Assembly (NCBI GenBank): GCA_030068145.1
Contig: JAPJBO010000103.1
Span: 1 to 64,000, forward strand
Length of the DNA stretch: 64,000 nt
Source of the DNA: Diplonema papillatum
Lineage: Eukaryota > Euglenozoa > Diplonemea > Diplonemida > Diplonemidae
Direction: 5' to 3'
Below the pieces are notes generated by a model, which was not told where the DNA came from, searched no databases, and was given only the letters and a program-made list of their open reading frames with translations. Shown here in pieces: positions 11,111 to 21,584 of the stretch (its first letter is position 1; every line of letters begins with the position of its first letter). Made by a program: the position numbers and the translations under genes.

Positions 11111-11734
11111 TATTTCCCCCCTTCCATTCGGAGTCGAAGCAGCTACGTCGAGTATTTTCTTGGGGGCCGTCGGCCCCGCGGCAGCGTTTACCAAAAAGAC
11201 ACAAGGTTTTGACCCTGCATGATAGAGTGACCGCCGGCCAGAAACCCGTAGACGATTGCGACGGGTTCGGAAAGCGGTGACAACCGGTGGCCATTCAAAA
11301 CCGCACGCCGGAGAGTACGAGCAAGAAGACATTCATTAAAAAGAAATTCCCACCCGGCCAACCGGTGTATTCCTGGAGAGCCTTCGTTTGCCTTTGTGGA
11401 ATTCCCACGGTGGATCGTGGTTGGCCGCACCGCCCTGAACCGACTGGTTTCAGGTGGCAAAATTGGTCAAATGATCATGATCAGAAGGTCCTACCCGGCG
11501 GTTCATTGTCCCCACACAGCAGAAACGGTCGTGCCAGACCAACCGGCTGGATACCTCTGATGAGCTACGAACGATCGCCTGAGAAACCAGACTCACACCG
11601 CTGTCCTGTCTTCGAAAATTCAGGTTCCGCGCAGATGATGGCTCGCCTCATGTCCGTAAAACCGAACCACAGGAACCACGGTGACGATACACGGTGTGCT
11701 CCAGCACCGGGCGGGAGAGTTAACCTTTGCGGTC

Positions 11735-12090
11735 CGTTTTGCGGGTGTGGCACACCCGCAAATCCGGTGTGACACCCGCAAATCCAGTGCGATCACCTGT
11801 TTTTGCGGCTGTCACACTGGATTTCACACTGGATTTGCGGGTGTCACACTGGATTTCACACTGGATCTGCGGGTGTCACACTGGATTTGCGGGTGTCACA
11901 CTGGATTTCACACTGGATCTGCGGGTGTCACACTGGATTTCACACTGGATCTGCGGGTGTCACACTGGATTTCACACTGGATCTGCGGGTGTCACACTGG
12001 ATTTGCGGGTGTCACACTGGATTTCACACTGGATCTGCGGGTGTCACACTGGATTTCACTGGGTGTGCGGGTGTGCCCACACCCGACAGT
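11735..12090. repeat. Tandem repeats of CACACTGGATTTGCGGGTGT type
   Basis: The array alternates TTTCACACTGGATCTGCGGG and GTGTCACACTGGATTTGCGG. It is entered through the palindrome GCGGGTGTGGCACACCCGC (11740-11758) and leaves through GTGCGGGTGTGCCCACACCC. The palindrome family also occurs at 21450-21485 and 33095-33215. Confidence 0.85.
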
Positions 12091-12469
12091 TTGACCGTAC
12101 CGGTAACCGCAATAGGTCTCCTAGGCTAAAAGCCTCCGGCCGACAGAACAATGTGTAGGTAAGGGAAGGCGGCAAAACTGGATCCGTAACTTCAGGGATT
12201 GTCAGTGCGGGTTCAGGTTGAAGGCGCGGTGAGTGGCGCTCTCGGTTTGCTACCCGCGGCTCCCGATTTCTTCCAGGCCTTCTTGCATGTTGTGCCCGCA
12301 ATGCAGTGTCAGCTTGGAACTGTCACGAACACTTAACTCCCTGACCCGGTGTTGGAGTGCACCGTGTAGGACCAGTACGGCGGTAGGCAGAGAACCAGTC
12401 CACGCACGTTCTTGCAGCCCTTACGCTCCACGTGGAAGTGGAACGTGTGGATTTCCACATGTTAACTTT

Positions 12470-12640
12470 TTTTAGTACTAACAATCTTGCGGGTTGCCCT
12501 TCAATGTATTGTGCAGGCTAAAAAGACGCAGGCAGCGTGTTTTGGTGGTTGATCAGAATTCCTTACCTGAATATACACAGGGTAAATGCAAGTGGGAAAA
12601 CGATCACCCGGCACGCACAAACAAAACGAAGCAACACCTG
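12470..12640. repeat. Dispersed repeat R2 (copy 1)
   Basis: Contains GGGTTGCCCTTCAATGTATT, GGCAGCGTGTTTTGGTGGTT, GATCAGAATTCCTTACCTGA and AACGATCACCCGGCACGCAC. Further copies: 40640-40815, 43965-44130 and, diverged, 63225-63350. No ORF; probably a short interspersed element. Confidence 0.8.
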
Positions 12641-12954
12641 TCTTTTTTGGACTTTTTTCCCCCACGTGTGCTTCCACATGTGGATCCACAGGTACCACGT
12701 GTGGATTTTGATATATTTTCCCCCCCACATGTGCTTGCCACAGGTTGGTCCACATGCAGGGGAGTCCAGGCCCACAAGTCGCCAAGGCCGCACAGCTTTT
12801 TCCCCGCCGCACATAGGGGGGAAAGGTTTTTTTTTTTTACATAAGCGCCAGCTTGAAAGGAAATGCTCGACGCTGCCCGACAACTTGCTGCCGAGCCGAA
12901 GCCCCGTGAACCGTCAGCAGAAGTTGTCGTTTCCCTCTCTCACTCTTCTTTTGT

Positions 12955-13113
12955 AAAGGGGGGGGTCAAATAATAACACCTGTGTTATGATTCGATTTGT
13001 CGAATACTAAAAAAAGTTTCGGGTAACCGAACAGTAGGATCAAATAGTGGTAGTGGTTTTAGACAACCAGCCGCGTGTCAAATAACTGTTATTATTCGAC
13101 CCCCCCCCCTTTA
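12955..13113. mobile_element. MITE with poly-G/poly-C termini
   Basis: About 155 bp. The left end is GGGGGGG-TCAAATAATAACACC and the right end GTTATTATTCGA-CCCCCCCC, forming inverted termini. The left end also holds an internal palindrome (AATAACAC-CT-GTGTTATT). Another complete copy is at 57853-58018, a left-end copy at 28073-28190 and a right-end copy at 704-751. No transposase inside. Confidence 0.8.
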
Positions 13114-13475
13114 CAGGCACCTGCATTGTAGGAAATACTCGAGGAGGCTGCCAGCTGCAAAAGATCAAACGACGATCGCACACCCCTGCATCTCGCCGTG
13201 CCGCTCGCCGGAAGCGAGAGAACGAGGACTCCGATTCCGGATCTGACTGCGAACTTGTCACAAGCTACCACGACGGAAGCGCGCCAAGAGTGACCCATCC
13301 GGTGTCACGTAGCGAAAGGCAGGCATAGTGTGGTACTCATCGGCATGCCGATGACTCCCCGCTATCGCAACAATATTCCAAGTATCAAAGGAGGCAATGT
13401 GCTGTAGCCCACACGAAACACAGGTGAATCTGGGTTCAGTGGCGGGCGTAAGCGTTCAACAAAAAAGACCCACTT
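13114..13475. repeat. Dispersed repeat R3 (interrupted copy)
   Basis: The R3 head (GGCACCTGCATTGTAGGAAA, GAGGAGGCTGCCAGCTG) follows the MITE directly. After about 220 bp of unrelated DNA the R3 tail resumes (GTGCTGTAGCCCACACGAAA, GGGCGTAAGCGTTCAACAAA), suggesting an insertion inside R3. Confidence 0.65.
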
Positions 13476-14114
13476 AACATGTTGTATTGTTTGTAGGCAC
13501 GCTCCAAAAGGCAATACACAATTCCATCTCGATGGAATGCTGACCCGGCGAGCTACGAGGGTAATGAAGACAACAGTATTTATTACTATGTTTACTTCAC
13601 AGAAGGACGGTGCCACGGTGCGACTCGGCAGCCCCTGCTAAACGAGCGCCACGTGGGGGGTGAAGTGAACGGATTCATCCCTTCCTTCAGCACCAAAAGT
13701 CCAGGAATACCGGTATTCCCAGCAATAGAGAGCAAAAGACGCATAAAAGGAGAGAATAGCCGTAAAAGGAACAAAAAGAAAGTTTACCACGATTACCATT
13801 TCTTCCCCTCTAGCCTCCTTCGAAGTGAGCACACGGCAGCCCCTCGAGTATATCAGGGGGTGACGTTAGGGGTTCCTCCTCCAAGCTCTATCCCTGGGCT
13901 TCCCGGTTTTTGCTGCTTGATCCACTACCTCTTCGTAGAGTGAAAGTTGCTGCACTGAACGCTTGAAATTCCGGGGGTTTTGGCCCAATACCGTTTTTTT
14001 TTTGTAGGAAAAGAAACTTGTTTCTTTGAAGACTAATAATAATCCGAACGACAGGTTTGCCGCTCCAATCCGTCCGGAGGAACAAAGTAGCTTGCTTGCA
14101 CCACTTCATGTGGT
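13476..14114. other. No gene recognised
   Basis: Short open frames only. CTAGCCTCCTTCGAAGTGAGC at 13811 recurs near 57465, marking another low-copy repeat. Confidence 0.45.
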
Positions 14115-14245
14115 CAGCAGCAAGATTAGCAGCTTTCTGGCTTCACCTTTTACTCCGACCATACGGCGCGCGGCAAGCAGAGCAGGAGCGGTGGACAAGA
14201 GTGACAGACACAAGCATAGGAGTGAGAATTTTATTATTGGAAACT
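14115..14245. repeat. Inverted partner of 28500-28625
   Basis: CAGCAGCAAGATTAGCAGCT through ACAAGCATAGGAGTGAG is the near-perfect reverse complement of DNA at 28500-28625, 14 kb away. It is a dispersed repeat in the opposite orientation. Confidence 0.75.
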
Positions 14246-15034
14246 GGAAACCCGGCCCTAACTTAAACCCTCGACGAAACGTAGCAGCGTGCAGAACGCC
14301 GCATACGCGGCCGCCTCGCCTGACGGCTCGCGTCCAAAAGCTCTGCCAACCAGTTAAAGGAAGTGAAACCAGTTGGCAGGAACCCCTGTTTGGGAGAACG
14401 GGAGTCTGCCATAAAGCATAGGTTAAATTGACATGAGCCCCTCAAAGACAGATATGCTGATGTGATGATTTCACCGTCGTGTCTTCCCGATCACCTCGGC
14501 CATTATGATCTCGAGCTGTTTTTTTGTGGCTGCGGTTTGGTTTAATGTTTTTCCTTCAGGAATTGCCTGGGAATTGGCTTGTGGGGGTGACTTGGCCTTG
14601 TTTTCGCATTCAGGCCTGTCACCCGGCAGCACGGCCCGGTGGCAACCGGGTTTCCGAACCAAATCACCAAGCGCCTTTGATCCTTGGCGCCTGCACTCAA
14701 CACAAGCGCGGAGACGGTCAGCCACAGGGCAGAACAGAGAAATCGCCCAAATTCTTTCTTGCCCCCAACTAAGTTTTCCCCCCCAGTTTCTTTTTTAGCC
14801 ACATGCAATGTGTGAGGAAACTGAACCGCCCAAGTAGAACCTTCTGATCATGATCATTTGCCAATTTGCCACCTGAAAACACGTCCAGGATTTGGGCTCA
14901 GGGTAGTGCGGTCAACGAAAACTCTAGTTTCCCTTTCTACTTCTCCTTCTCTCGCGGTGTACGGGTTTCCCACTCCCCGCGACATTGCAATATTTTCCGA
15001 AGAATGTAAGCGCGCAATGACAGCGGACCAACAC

Positions 15035-15215
15035 CATACTTAAGCCGGTCCATCCCTATCTCCTGGGACTGCATCGAATTGCCTGCCGCTGTTCATTGTA
15101 GCGAATCGAGGTCCACCGTCTATCGGGTACATCCCTATCCCCTGGAGCTGCATAGAATTGCCTGGAGCTGCTTTCTGTCTATCACAGTCTATCAGGAGGG
15201 GATGGACCGGCTTAA
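15035..15215. repeat. Short inverted-terminal element
   Basis: TTAAGCCGGTCCATCCCTAT at the left and ATCAGGAGGGGATGGACCGG-CTTAA at the right are inverted repeats. The right-end motif recurs, degenerate, several times at 19488-20125. Looks like a small MITE. The DNA on either side (14246-16120) has only weak ORFs. Confidence 0.6.
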
Positions 15216-16127
15216 TACCGAAGATCATGTCACTCTTACAATTTATATGTTCCGTGCTCAAGACATACCTGGCGAAAAGGAAAAACCTACCCGCAGAGAG
15301 GGCCCAAACTTGGCCTGCTCAAAAAAGGAAAGCGTGCACGCGTCAACGCAAAAAGCTATTGATACGAATAGCGAAAGGGCGAAGACACTTCTCCCCTCCC
15401 TTTTTTTTTTTGCGCAGCGGTTGGGCCGTTACACTATTGTCCCTTCTTATGTTTCTCCTTTTTCTTCTTTTTCTTCTTCTTTTTTCTTCCTTCTCGGCAC
15501 GCTTTGCTATTGCTACCCGGTCGGTCGCCCTTTAGGGTCTGTGGGTTCCAGCATTTCGTGCATCGACGAGACGCGAGTTCAATAGATGCCACATCTCCTC
15601 CAAGATGGGCAGCCGGAAGGCACTCACTATAAACCCGTGCAGGCGGAAAAGACGGCGGGAACGTGCGCCCCAGGTCGATACCCCCGCTGAGTTTTGCCGG
15701 CGTGTCTCTTTCATCGAGACCACTAGCGACAAAAAAGAAAATGCTAAATCAGTGGGTGGAGCGTCAAAAGTTGAGCCTCGAAATCTTGTTGAAATACCAC
15801 TTGCGCAAGCCGGGACAATTCCATGCCCAGCGGGATCTTCAGACGGGGTGGTATAAGTGTGTGTATGCTGGTGGCATCCGGTGGGGGTGCAGAACGTAGA
15901 CTAGCCGTGATCAGGGGTTGCATGGGGATTTTCAATATCATGCCAAGTACGTCCTTGCGATACCCGCCCCTTCCGCAAGGGTTTTATGCGCCAGTCAAGG
16001 AATCGATGCGGGGGGACTCCTTCTGTTGGTTCGGCTTCGAAGGAGGCAGCAGCTGGATCTGGCTGAGTCCACTTCAGGACGGACCTGGCAGGTGGGCGGC
16101 GACGCCTCTCCTTATTGCGAGCACAAG

Positions 16128-16345
16128 TGCACCGGGGAAAGCCTGCCACACAGTCACGTGTTCGGCGGTGCTGCAGAGCTGCGGGCCTACGGGTCAAGTG
16201 TGGCTACCGATTTTCCAAACTAAAGCATCAAGGCGTGGCGCACCTTGGGGCTTGGCGCTTGCGCTGAACACAAGCTCGTAGAGACGGTCAGCCACAGGAC
16301 AGAGCGGACGGGGTTGTGGCACGGCGCTGCCTTCGACTCAAGCTT
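16128..16345. repeat. Dispersed repeat R10
   Basis: GGGAAAGCCTGCCACAC, TTCGGCGGTGCTGCAGAGC, AAAGCATCAAGGCGTGGCGC and GACGGTCAGCCACAGG recur in order at 18325-18540, with a poorer piece at 14690-14745. Short ORFs here are repeat-derived. Confidence 0.7.
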
Positions 16346-16826
16346 TGCAAGCCGACTGTCACGTTCCTGGACTCTGAGCAGCCTGTTTCTTCTTTTTCGG
16401 CTCCAACGTCACCGCCTCGCACGTTGCTCTCTCGCTCCCCCTTCCCCCGCACTGCCGAAAGGGAAAGAAACAGTGCTTTTCCTTTGGGTTGCCGCCCGTC
16501 TTTTTTCCACACACTTCCGCTGCCCCCCTGCATCCTGCGTCGGACACATTTTACTTGTTCGTTATCCCGTTCGCCCGATTGCGGTGACTGTTCCCGCGAC
16601 AAAGAAGGCTGTGTCGATAAACAACGCGGGTCTACCGCAAGGTAGCGGCGCAGTGCAAAACAGCACCGCCTTTTTAGATCGTTTTTTGATCGTCTCTGTA
16701 GACCAGAGGGAGAAACAAGGTGGACAAAATGCAACGTTCAAGAAGTCTCGGTTCTTTTTGTTGGTCTCTTAACCCGAGAAGGAGTCCTAAAAAGCGAATT
16801 TCTTAGCAGTTCTCTCACGTGTTCAG

Positions 16827-16940
16827 GTTGAAGGGAGGAGTCTAGCGGGCATGGAGTCGATCAGAGGCAGGAGACGTCCTTCGGCCGGGCACAGCAGCGG
16901 GCCGACGGCGTGGCCCTTCAACGGCAGGAGCAGCGCCTTG
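16827..16940 (+). pseudogene. Truncated copy 1 of the 17.8-kb exon
   Basis: GTTCAGGTTGAAGGGAGGAG, then an ATG reading MESIR and a stretch matching the 17800 exon (GCACAGCAGCGGGCCGACGG), with about 200 bp missing between. It breaks off into TGTGCAGTCTATCGTCACAG. Its ATG keeps the same upstream CAG acceptor-like site as the full exon. Confidence 0.7.
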
Positions 16941-17198
16941 TGCAGTCTATCGTCACAGATTTTTGCTGCGTATCACGTTCAAAACGACCCCTACCACTAA
17001 CACGCTCCGTAGAGCTGTGTGCATCTCGCTGGCCGTGTCTGATTTCGCTGGTGATCTCCGGAGCACAGAGGAGGGGGGGGGGAACAGAGTGGACAAATGG
17101 ACAAATTGCAACATTCAAGCAATCGATTCTCTCGACTCTTTTTAGAGCGCACATTTTTTGTTGGTCTCTAAAAACGTAGTATTTACTGGTTCCCTCAC

Positions 17199-17505
17199 GT
17201 GTTCAGGTTGAAGGGAGGAGTCAAGAGGGCATGGAGTCGATCAGCATCTCGAAGTGCATTAACCCGCAGCACAACGACGGGGTGTGGAAGGCGCCGTTGC
17301 TGCGGCCGACGAGGCGCAGCGCGATGCCGCCGAGGAGACCGAACCCGTTGGCGAATTCCCCGCCGCCGAAAGCGTCGCCGGCGGCGAGCAGCCGGAAGCG
17401 CTCGGCGCCGTCCGCGAGGCAGGAGACGTCCTTCGGCTGCCCAGCCGGGCACAGCAGCGGGCCGACGGCGTGGCCCTTCAACGGCAGGAGCAGCGCGTGT
17501 GCAGT
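17199..17505 (+). pseudogene. Truncated copy 2 of the 17.8-kb exon
   Basis: From the acceptor-like GTTCAG through about 90 codons, nearly identical to the 17800 exon (MESISISKCINPQHNDGV...). It ends after GGCCCTTCAACGGCAGGAGC by running into TGTGCAGTCTATCGTCACAG. The frame is still open, so a short chimeric protein could be made. The downstream element tail (to 17710) also follows copy 1. Confidence 0.8.
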
Positions 17506-17799
17506 CTATCGTCACAGATTGTTGTATCACGTTCAAAAAGACCCCTACGCCCCGTCAAGCTGAGTGCATCTCGCTGGCCGTGTCTGATTTCGCTGGTGAT
17601 CTCCGGAGCACAGGGGGGAGAACAACGTGGACATTTGGACTAATTGCAACATTCAATACATCGATTCTCTCGACTCTTTTAGAGTGCACATTTTTTGTTG
17701 GTCTAATTTGACTCTAAAAAGTTTAATATAAAACGTAGATAAAAAACCTTTTTACTGGTTCCCTCACGCGTTCAGGTTGAAGGGAGGAGTCAAGAGGGC

Positions 17800-18246
17800 A
17801 TGGAGTCGATCAGCATCTCGAAGTGCATTAACCCGCAGCACAACGACGGGGTGTGGAAGGCGCCGTTGCTGCGACCGACGAGGCGCAGCGCGACGCCGCC
17901 GAGGAGACCGAACCCGTTGGTGAATTCCCCGCCGCCGGAAGCGTCGCCGGCGGCGAGCAGCCGGAAGCGCTCGGCGCCGTCCGCGAGGCAGGAGACGTCC
18001 TTCGGCTGCCCTGCCGGGCACAGCAGCGGGCCGACGGCGTGGCCCTTCGACAGCAAGCGGATCAGCAGGGCCCGCAGCACGTCGCCGGCGCCGCCCGCTG
18101 CGCGCCTGCGGCACGGCGACCTCTCGGGGGTCCCGGAGTGCTTCACGCCGCACTACCCGTCGCGCTTCACCGAACACGACATCAAAACCCGGAAGGGCAA
18201 GCGCACCGTTTCCGAGCCGCGGCGCGGGTGCGTGCGGGACCTCCAG
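17800..18246 (+). CDS. Basic Ser/Pro-rich protein, exon 1 (uncharacterised)
   Basis: The frame from ATG 17800 has near-uniform G/C third positions, unlike the opposite strand or other frames, so I read it as the true coding frame. It begins MESISISKCINPQHNDGVWK, has a Pro/Ser/Arg-rich centre and a more ordered-looking end (LSGVPECFTPHYPSRFTEHD). After CTC CAG a GTGTGC donor is proposed at 18247; codon bias collapses beyond it. A phase-0 acceptor at 20166 would join it to the coiled-coil exon 20167-20937, giving about 405 aa. A CAG at about 17775, after TTCCCTCACGCGTT, could accept a spliced leader. I do not recognise a family; the two-exon link is inference. Confidence 0.55.
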
Positions 18247-18324
18247 GTGTGCAGACCAGCGGGAAGAATTCTGCAGGAGCAGTTTGTTCTTTGTTTTTCT
18301 TCTTGTATAAGCGGTAGGTACCAG

Positions 18325-18540
18325 GGAAAGCCTGCTACACGGGACCCAACCTTCACGTGTTCGGCGGTGCTGCAGAGCCACGGGCCTACGGGTCAAGTGT
18401 CTACCGATTTCCCAAACTAAAGCATCAAGGCGTGGCGCACCTTGGGGCTTGGCGCTTGCGCTGAACACAAGCTCGTCGAGGCGGTCAGCCACAGGGCAAA
18501 GCGGACGGGGTTGTGGCACTGTGCTGCCTCCGACTCAAGC
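18325..18540. repeat. Dispersed repeat R10 (second copy)
   Basis: Matches 16128-16345 over its length (GCATCAAGGCGTGGCGCACC, GGCTTGGCGCTTGCGCTGAA). It lies inside the proposed intron of the 17.8-kb gene. Confidence 0.7.
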
Positions 18541-19197
18541 AAGACGGCGGCGGCGTGCTGCCGCAGCGGGCATCATGCCTGCCGCACGCATGGCAGAGGA
18601 ACCTGCCAGGAATGCAGGAGGCTCCCTACGTTGGCGCAGAGGAGACCGGCAGCGTGCTGCCGCCGCGGCCACCACCAACCCAACGAACCGAACGCCCCGG
18701 CAACCCCCGGACACAGCAAAAAGAAGAAGAGACCCCTCTCACCCACCCAGGTGGGCGTACAACGAGAAACACCGGCGGGAAAGCGCGCGGCGCAGGCACC
18801 GCCCGCCGTGGTGAAGCAGAAGACGGCGACGACCGGACGGGCGGCCAAGAGGCCGCCACCAACGCCAGGGACCGGCGAACGACCAGCGTTGAAGAAGAGG
18901 GTGCTCGGCACCCCGAAGGAGAGCCCGATCGCCGGCCGCAAGCGGAAGAAGGCGAAGGCGACCACACCCGAGTCAGGGGTGCAACGAAAAAAGAGGAAGG
19001 CCCTTAAAGCAAGCGGCTACCAGAAACGTCCGACGTCCCCAAGCACTCCAGTGCCCTCGAGAGTGAAAAACGTGCAAGCCTGTCCGCACCTGTGCCCCCC
19101 CACGCAATCTCCAGAACCGCAAGAAAGCCCAGCGCCCCTGGCGCCACAAGTACTCGACCTTGACGACGCAATGACAGGTGACGACGTCATAAAGTAA
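18541..19197 (+). CDS. Lys/Arg/Pro-rich ORF, possible exon
   Basis: An open frame of about 215 codons without an early ATG. It contains a Cys/His cluster (CRTHGRGTCQECRR) and then a very basic stretch (KRVLGTPKES, GRKRKKAKATTPES, RKKRKALKASGYQKR) ending in an acidic tail (LDLDDAMTGDDVIK). It lies between the two proposed exons of the 17.8-kb gene and is in the same frame as exon 1, so it could be a middle exon, a mobile-element gag remnant, or chance in GC-rich DNA. Confidence 0.3.
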   Translation, partial: KTAAACCRSGHHACRTHGRGTCQECRRLPTLAQRRPAACCRRGHHQPNEPNAPATPGHSKKKKRPLSPTQVGVQRETPAGKRAAQAPPAVVKQKTATTGRAAKRPPPTPGTGERPALKKRVLGTPKESPIAGRKRKKAKATTPESGVQRKKRKALKASGYQKRPTSPSTPVPSRVKNVQACPHLCPPTQSPEPQESPAPLAPQVLDLDDAMTGDDVIK

Positions 19198-19383
19198 CCT
19201 TAAGCGGCGACACAGTGCATGCTAATCCATGTGGTTCATGTACTTAAAAGAACTCAATGCTTAACAAAATTTGACGTGGGCGGCTTTAGATTTACATCTG
19301 AATGACACCTCAACACAAAACAAGTTGTCGACAACTAACAAGTAAAAGAATAAAACAAAACTACGCACTTCTTTCTTCTTTCT

Positions 19384-20125
19384 TTGTATAAGCACCTGCT
19401 TTGAAGGAAATACTTGAGGACGCTGCCGGTTGCGAGTGGCAGTACATCACGGTAGCAGGAGGAAATGGACCGACTTCCTGTTTGGCGAAAGTCATCCCCT
19501 ATCAAGGGATGGTCCGGCTTATCTATCTAGCCGCCGCCATAGGGCGGGCTATTGCCAAAAGGAGGAGAGCCCGCGAAACAACGTGTCGACACACGCCTGC
19601 CAGGCGGTCTCGTCCGCCAGTCAGAACGCCCCCGGCTGCGCCACCATCGGTGCAACAATCATCTTTGACAGGGCCACGGCTCGCTCCGCGCCCACGGCGC
19701 AACGACTTGCGCCCGCCGTAGTAGTACGGGGTAGTAGTGGGGCGACCGGATACTCCTCGGAGAGATGGTCCCTGCACTCTAACTCGTCTCTCTCTCTCTC
19801 TATCTCTGTTTCAGGCCAATGTCATCCTTATGCGGAGGGGATGAACAGGCTTAACCATTCCTGTTTATCAGGAGGGGATGGTCCGGCTTAAGTATTCCTG
19901 TTTGACGCAGGTTATCCCCTATCAGGAGGGGATGGCCCCGGCTTAACTAGAAAGTCATAGCTATTCCTGTTGGGCGAAAGCCATCCCCTATCAGCCTGAT
20001 ATGATACGTCACGCGCGAAGAGATTCCCGCGATGCCGACGATGCAGATTATTATCGCCACAGATTATTTGCATTTTAACCCAAACTACCAGCCTCTATCA
20101 GGAGGAGATGGACTGGCTTATCTAC
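19384..20125. repeat. R3 head, R8, and degenerate GGAGGGGATGG repeats
   Basis: The R3 head is at 19384-19435. R8 at about 19535-19790 (GAGAGCCCGCGAA ... TACTCCTCGGAGAGATGGTC) is shared with 45636-45835. Around it, CTATCAGGAGGGGATGG-CCGGCTTA occurs five or six times in degenerate form, relatives of the terminal motif at 15035-15215. No gene. Confidence 0.65.
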
Positions 20126-20166
20126 CTCCGTTTCAGGCTAAATCATCTAACCACCCCAAACCGAAG

Positions 20167-20937
20167 GTACCCCGCTGTCGCGTTCCGAGTGCGACCCGAA
20201 ACCCGCTGATGGGAGACGCCGCCGCCGGCGTGTTTACGTCCGGCGACAACCCCGTCGTGGTCTCCGGCAAGGCGTACGTGACCCCGCCGACGTCGAACCT
20301 CGACACCCGGCTGCGGCCGGCGGACGCCATCGCCACCGAGGAAGCGAAGCCGATCCGGAAGAAGTGCGGCTACGCTCCGACGGCCATCTCCGAAGCCTGG
20401 CCGACCCCCCGCGACAGCACGCCGACACGGCGCAGGCAAGGCCTGCGGCTGGTCGCGGAGCCGAGAAGCGGGTTGGAGTCGCCGTTCCAGCTCCCGTCGC
20501 CGGGCCGTGCGCAGCGGTTCAACGCTGTGGCGCAGGTGGCGTCGTCGCGGCGCGTGGCGGGCGGGTGCAACGTCAACGACGTGGTCTTCTCGACCGCGGC
20601 GCACCGGGCGCCCCCTCCGACGAGCCCGCTGCAGAACCAGATGCTGCTGGCGCAGTTCCAGGCGAGTCGGGCGCCGCAGGGCATCCGGTGCTCGCGCAAG
20701 TCGTCGTCGGGCTGCCGCACTTTGTCGCAAGGAGGCAGTGCGGACCTCCGCATCGACCCACGGGGGAGGGCTTCCAGCGACTTGGGGTCCGCCGCCGGTT
20801 CCTCCGGGCCGAGCTCAGCTGTCGTCGCGTCCGTCGCTTCGCGCCGCAGCGACGACACGCGGGCGGACGAGATCCGGCACCTCCGGCTCGAGAACAGCAA
20901 CCTCATCGAACGGCTCCGCAGGCTGAGGGCCATGTAG
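20167..20937 (+). CDS. Low-complexity protein with C-terminal coiled coil (exon or gene)
   Basis: Strong GC3 bias starts near 20163. The protein is Ser/Pro/Arg-rich and ends in a short leucine heptad segment (EIRHLRLENSNLIERLRRLR) before TAG 20935-20937. An in-frame ATG at 20032 lies in repeat DNA and is unlikely. Two readings: (a) 3' exon of the 17.8-kb gene with acceptor CCGAAG|GTA at 20166, phase 0; (b) independent gene starting at ATG 20209 (MGDAAAGVFTSGDN...), with an acceptor-like TTTCAG at 20128-20133. The motif IRKKCGY and scattered TP/SP sites suggest a cytoskeletal or scaffold protein but no family is recognised. Confidence 0.65.
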   Translation, partial: VPRCRVPSATRNPLMGDAAAGVFTSGDNPVVVSGKAYVTPPTSNLDTRLRPADAIATEEAKPIRKKCGYAPTAISEAWPTPRDSTPTRRRQGLRLVAEPRSGLESPFQLPSPGRAQRFNAVAQVASSRRVAGGCNVNDVVFSTAAHRAPPPTSPLQNQMLLAQFQASRAPQGIRCSRKSSSGCRTLSQGGSADLRIDPRGRASSDLGSAAGSSGPSSAVVASVASRRSDDTRADEIRHLRLENSNLIERLRRLRAM

Positions 20938-21386
20938 CCACCTCGCTAACTCAATCTAGACACTGTGTTAGATCCGGCACCTCTCAACCGGCAGCTTCAC
21001 AACATACATGATGCAAGTGTCTGTCCAGACACTAAACTTTCCCACAAACCAGACTCGCACCGCTGTGCTGTCTGCAGACACTCAGCACCGATGATGGTCC
21101 GCCTTGCGTGTCCGTGGCTTAAAGGACCGAAACACGGTGCAACCAGGTGCGCGCTCACCGGCCACGCACGTTCTTGCATCCCGGTAGAGGCGCACCAAGA
21201 TCTGACCGGCTGGCCTGAGTCCAAGCGCCAGCTCCCAGCAGCTCCATTAAAATGCCCCTAAACCCCTACTGGAGAGGTCATGTATCACCTTGCGAAAGCG
21301 AGCCAGCCAAGCTAGCCAGCCACATCAAGCTAGCGAAGCCAGCAAACAAACCAACGCCGGCTTCGTGCAGATTCCCTGCACGGCAA
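20938..21386. repeat. Intergenic with R7 copy
   Basis: R7 at 21040-21200 (GATGATGGTCCGCCTTGCGT, GGCTTAAAGGACCGAAACAC, ACGCACGTTCTTGCA). No gene is seen. Confidence 0.5.
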
Positions 21387-21522
21387 GGTCCAGCCTCAGG
21401 AGCTGGAGAAAAAAGAGGATGCGCCCGAGTCAGTTTGTCGGGTGCGCTACGCCGCCCGAAAAGCGGGTGTGACGCCCGCTTTTTGTACTCGAGCTTTAAC
21501 TCCAGCTTCTGAGGCTGGACCC
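21387..21522. mobile_element. 136-bp inverted-repeat element
   Basis: GGTCCAGCCTCAGGAGCTGG (21387-) and CCAGCTTCTGAGGCTGGACC (ending 21522) are 22-bp inverted termini with one mismatch. Inside is the CCCGAAAAGCGGGTGTGACG palindrome family. The same terminus opens the related block at 33058. MITE-like; no ORF. Confidence 0.75.
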
Positions 21523-21584
21523 CCACCACGTGTACGTGCGCACAAACAAGCCGACCCCCCCTTCTCCTCAACCGTCCGTCCGGC

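Noticed and set aside
17764..18519. Minus-strand 251-codon ORF and the 86-118-codon ORFs opposite the 17-kb exon copies
   Set aside because: Arg/Pro-rich shadow frames; third-position GC bias fits the plus-strand frame instead.
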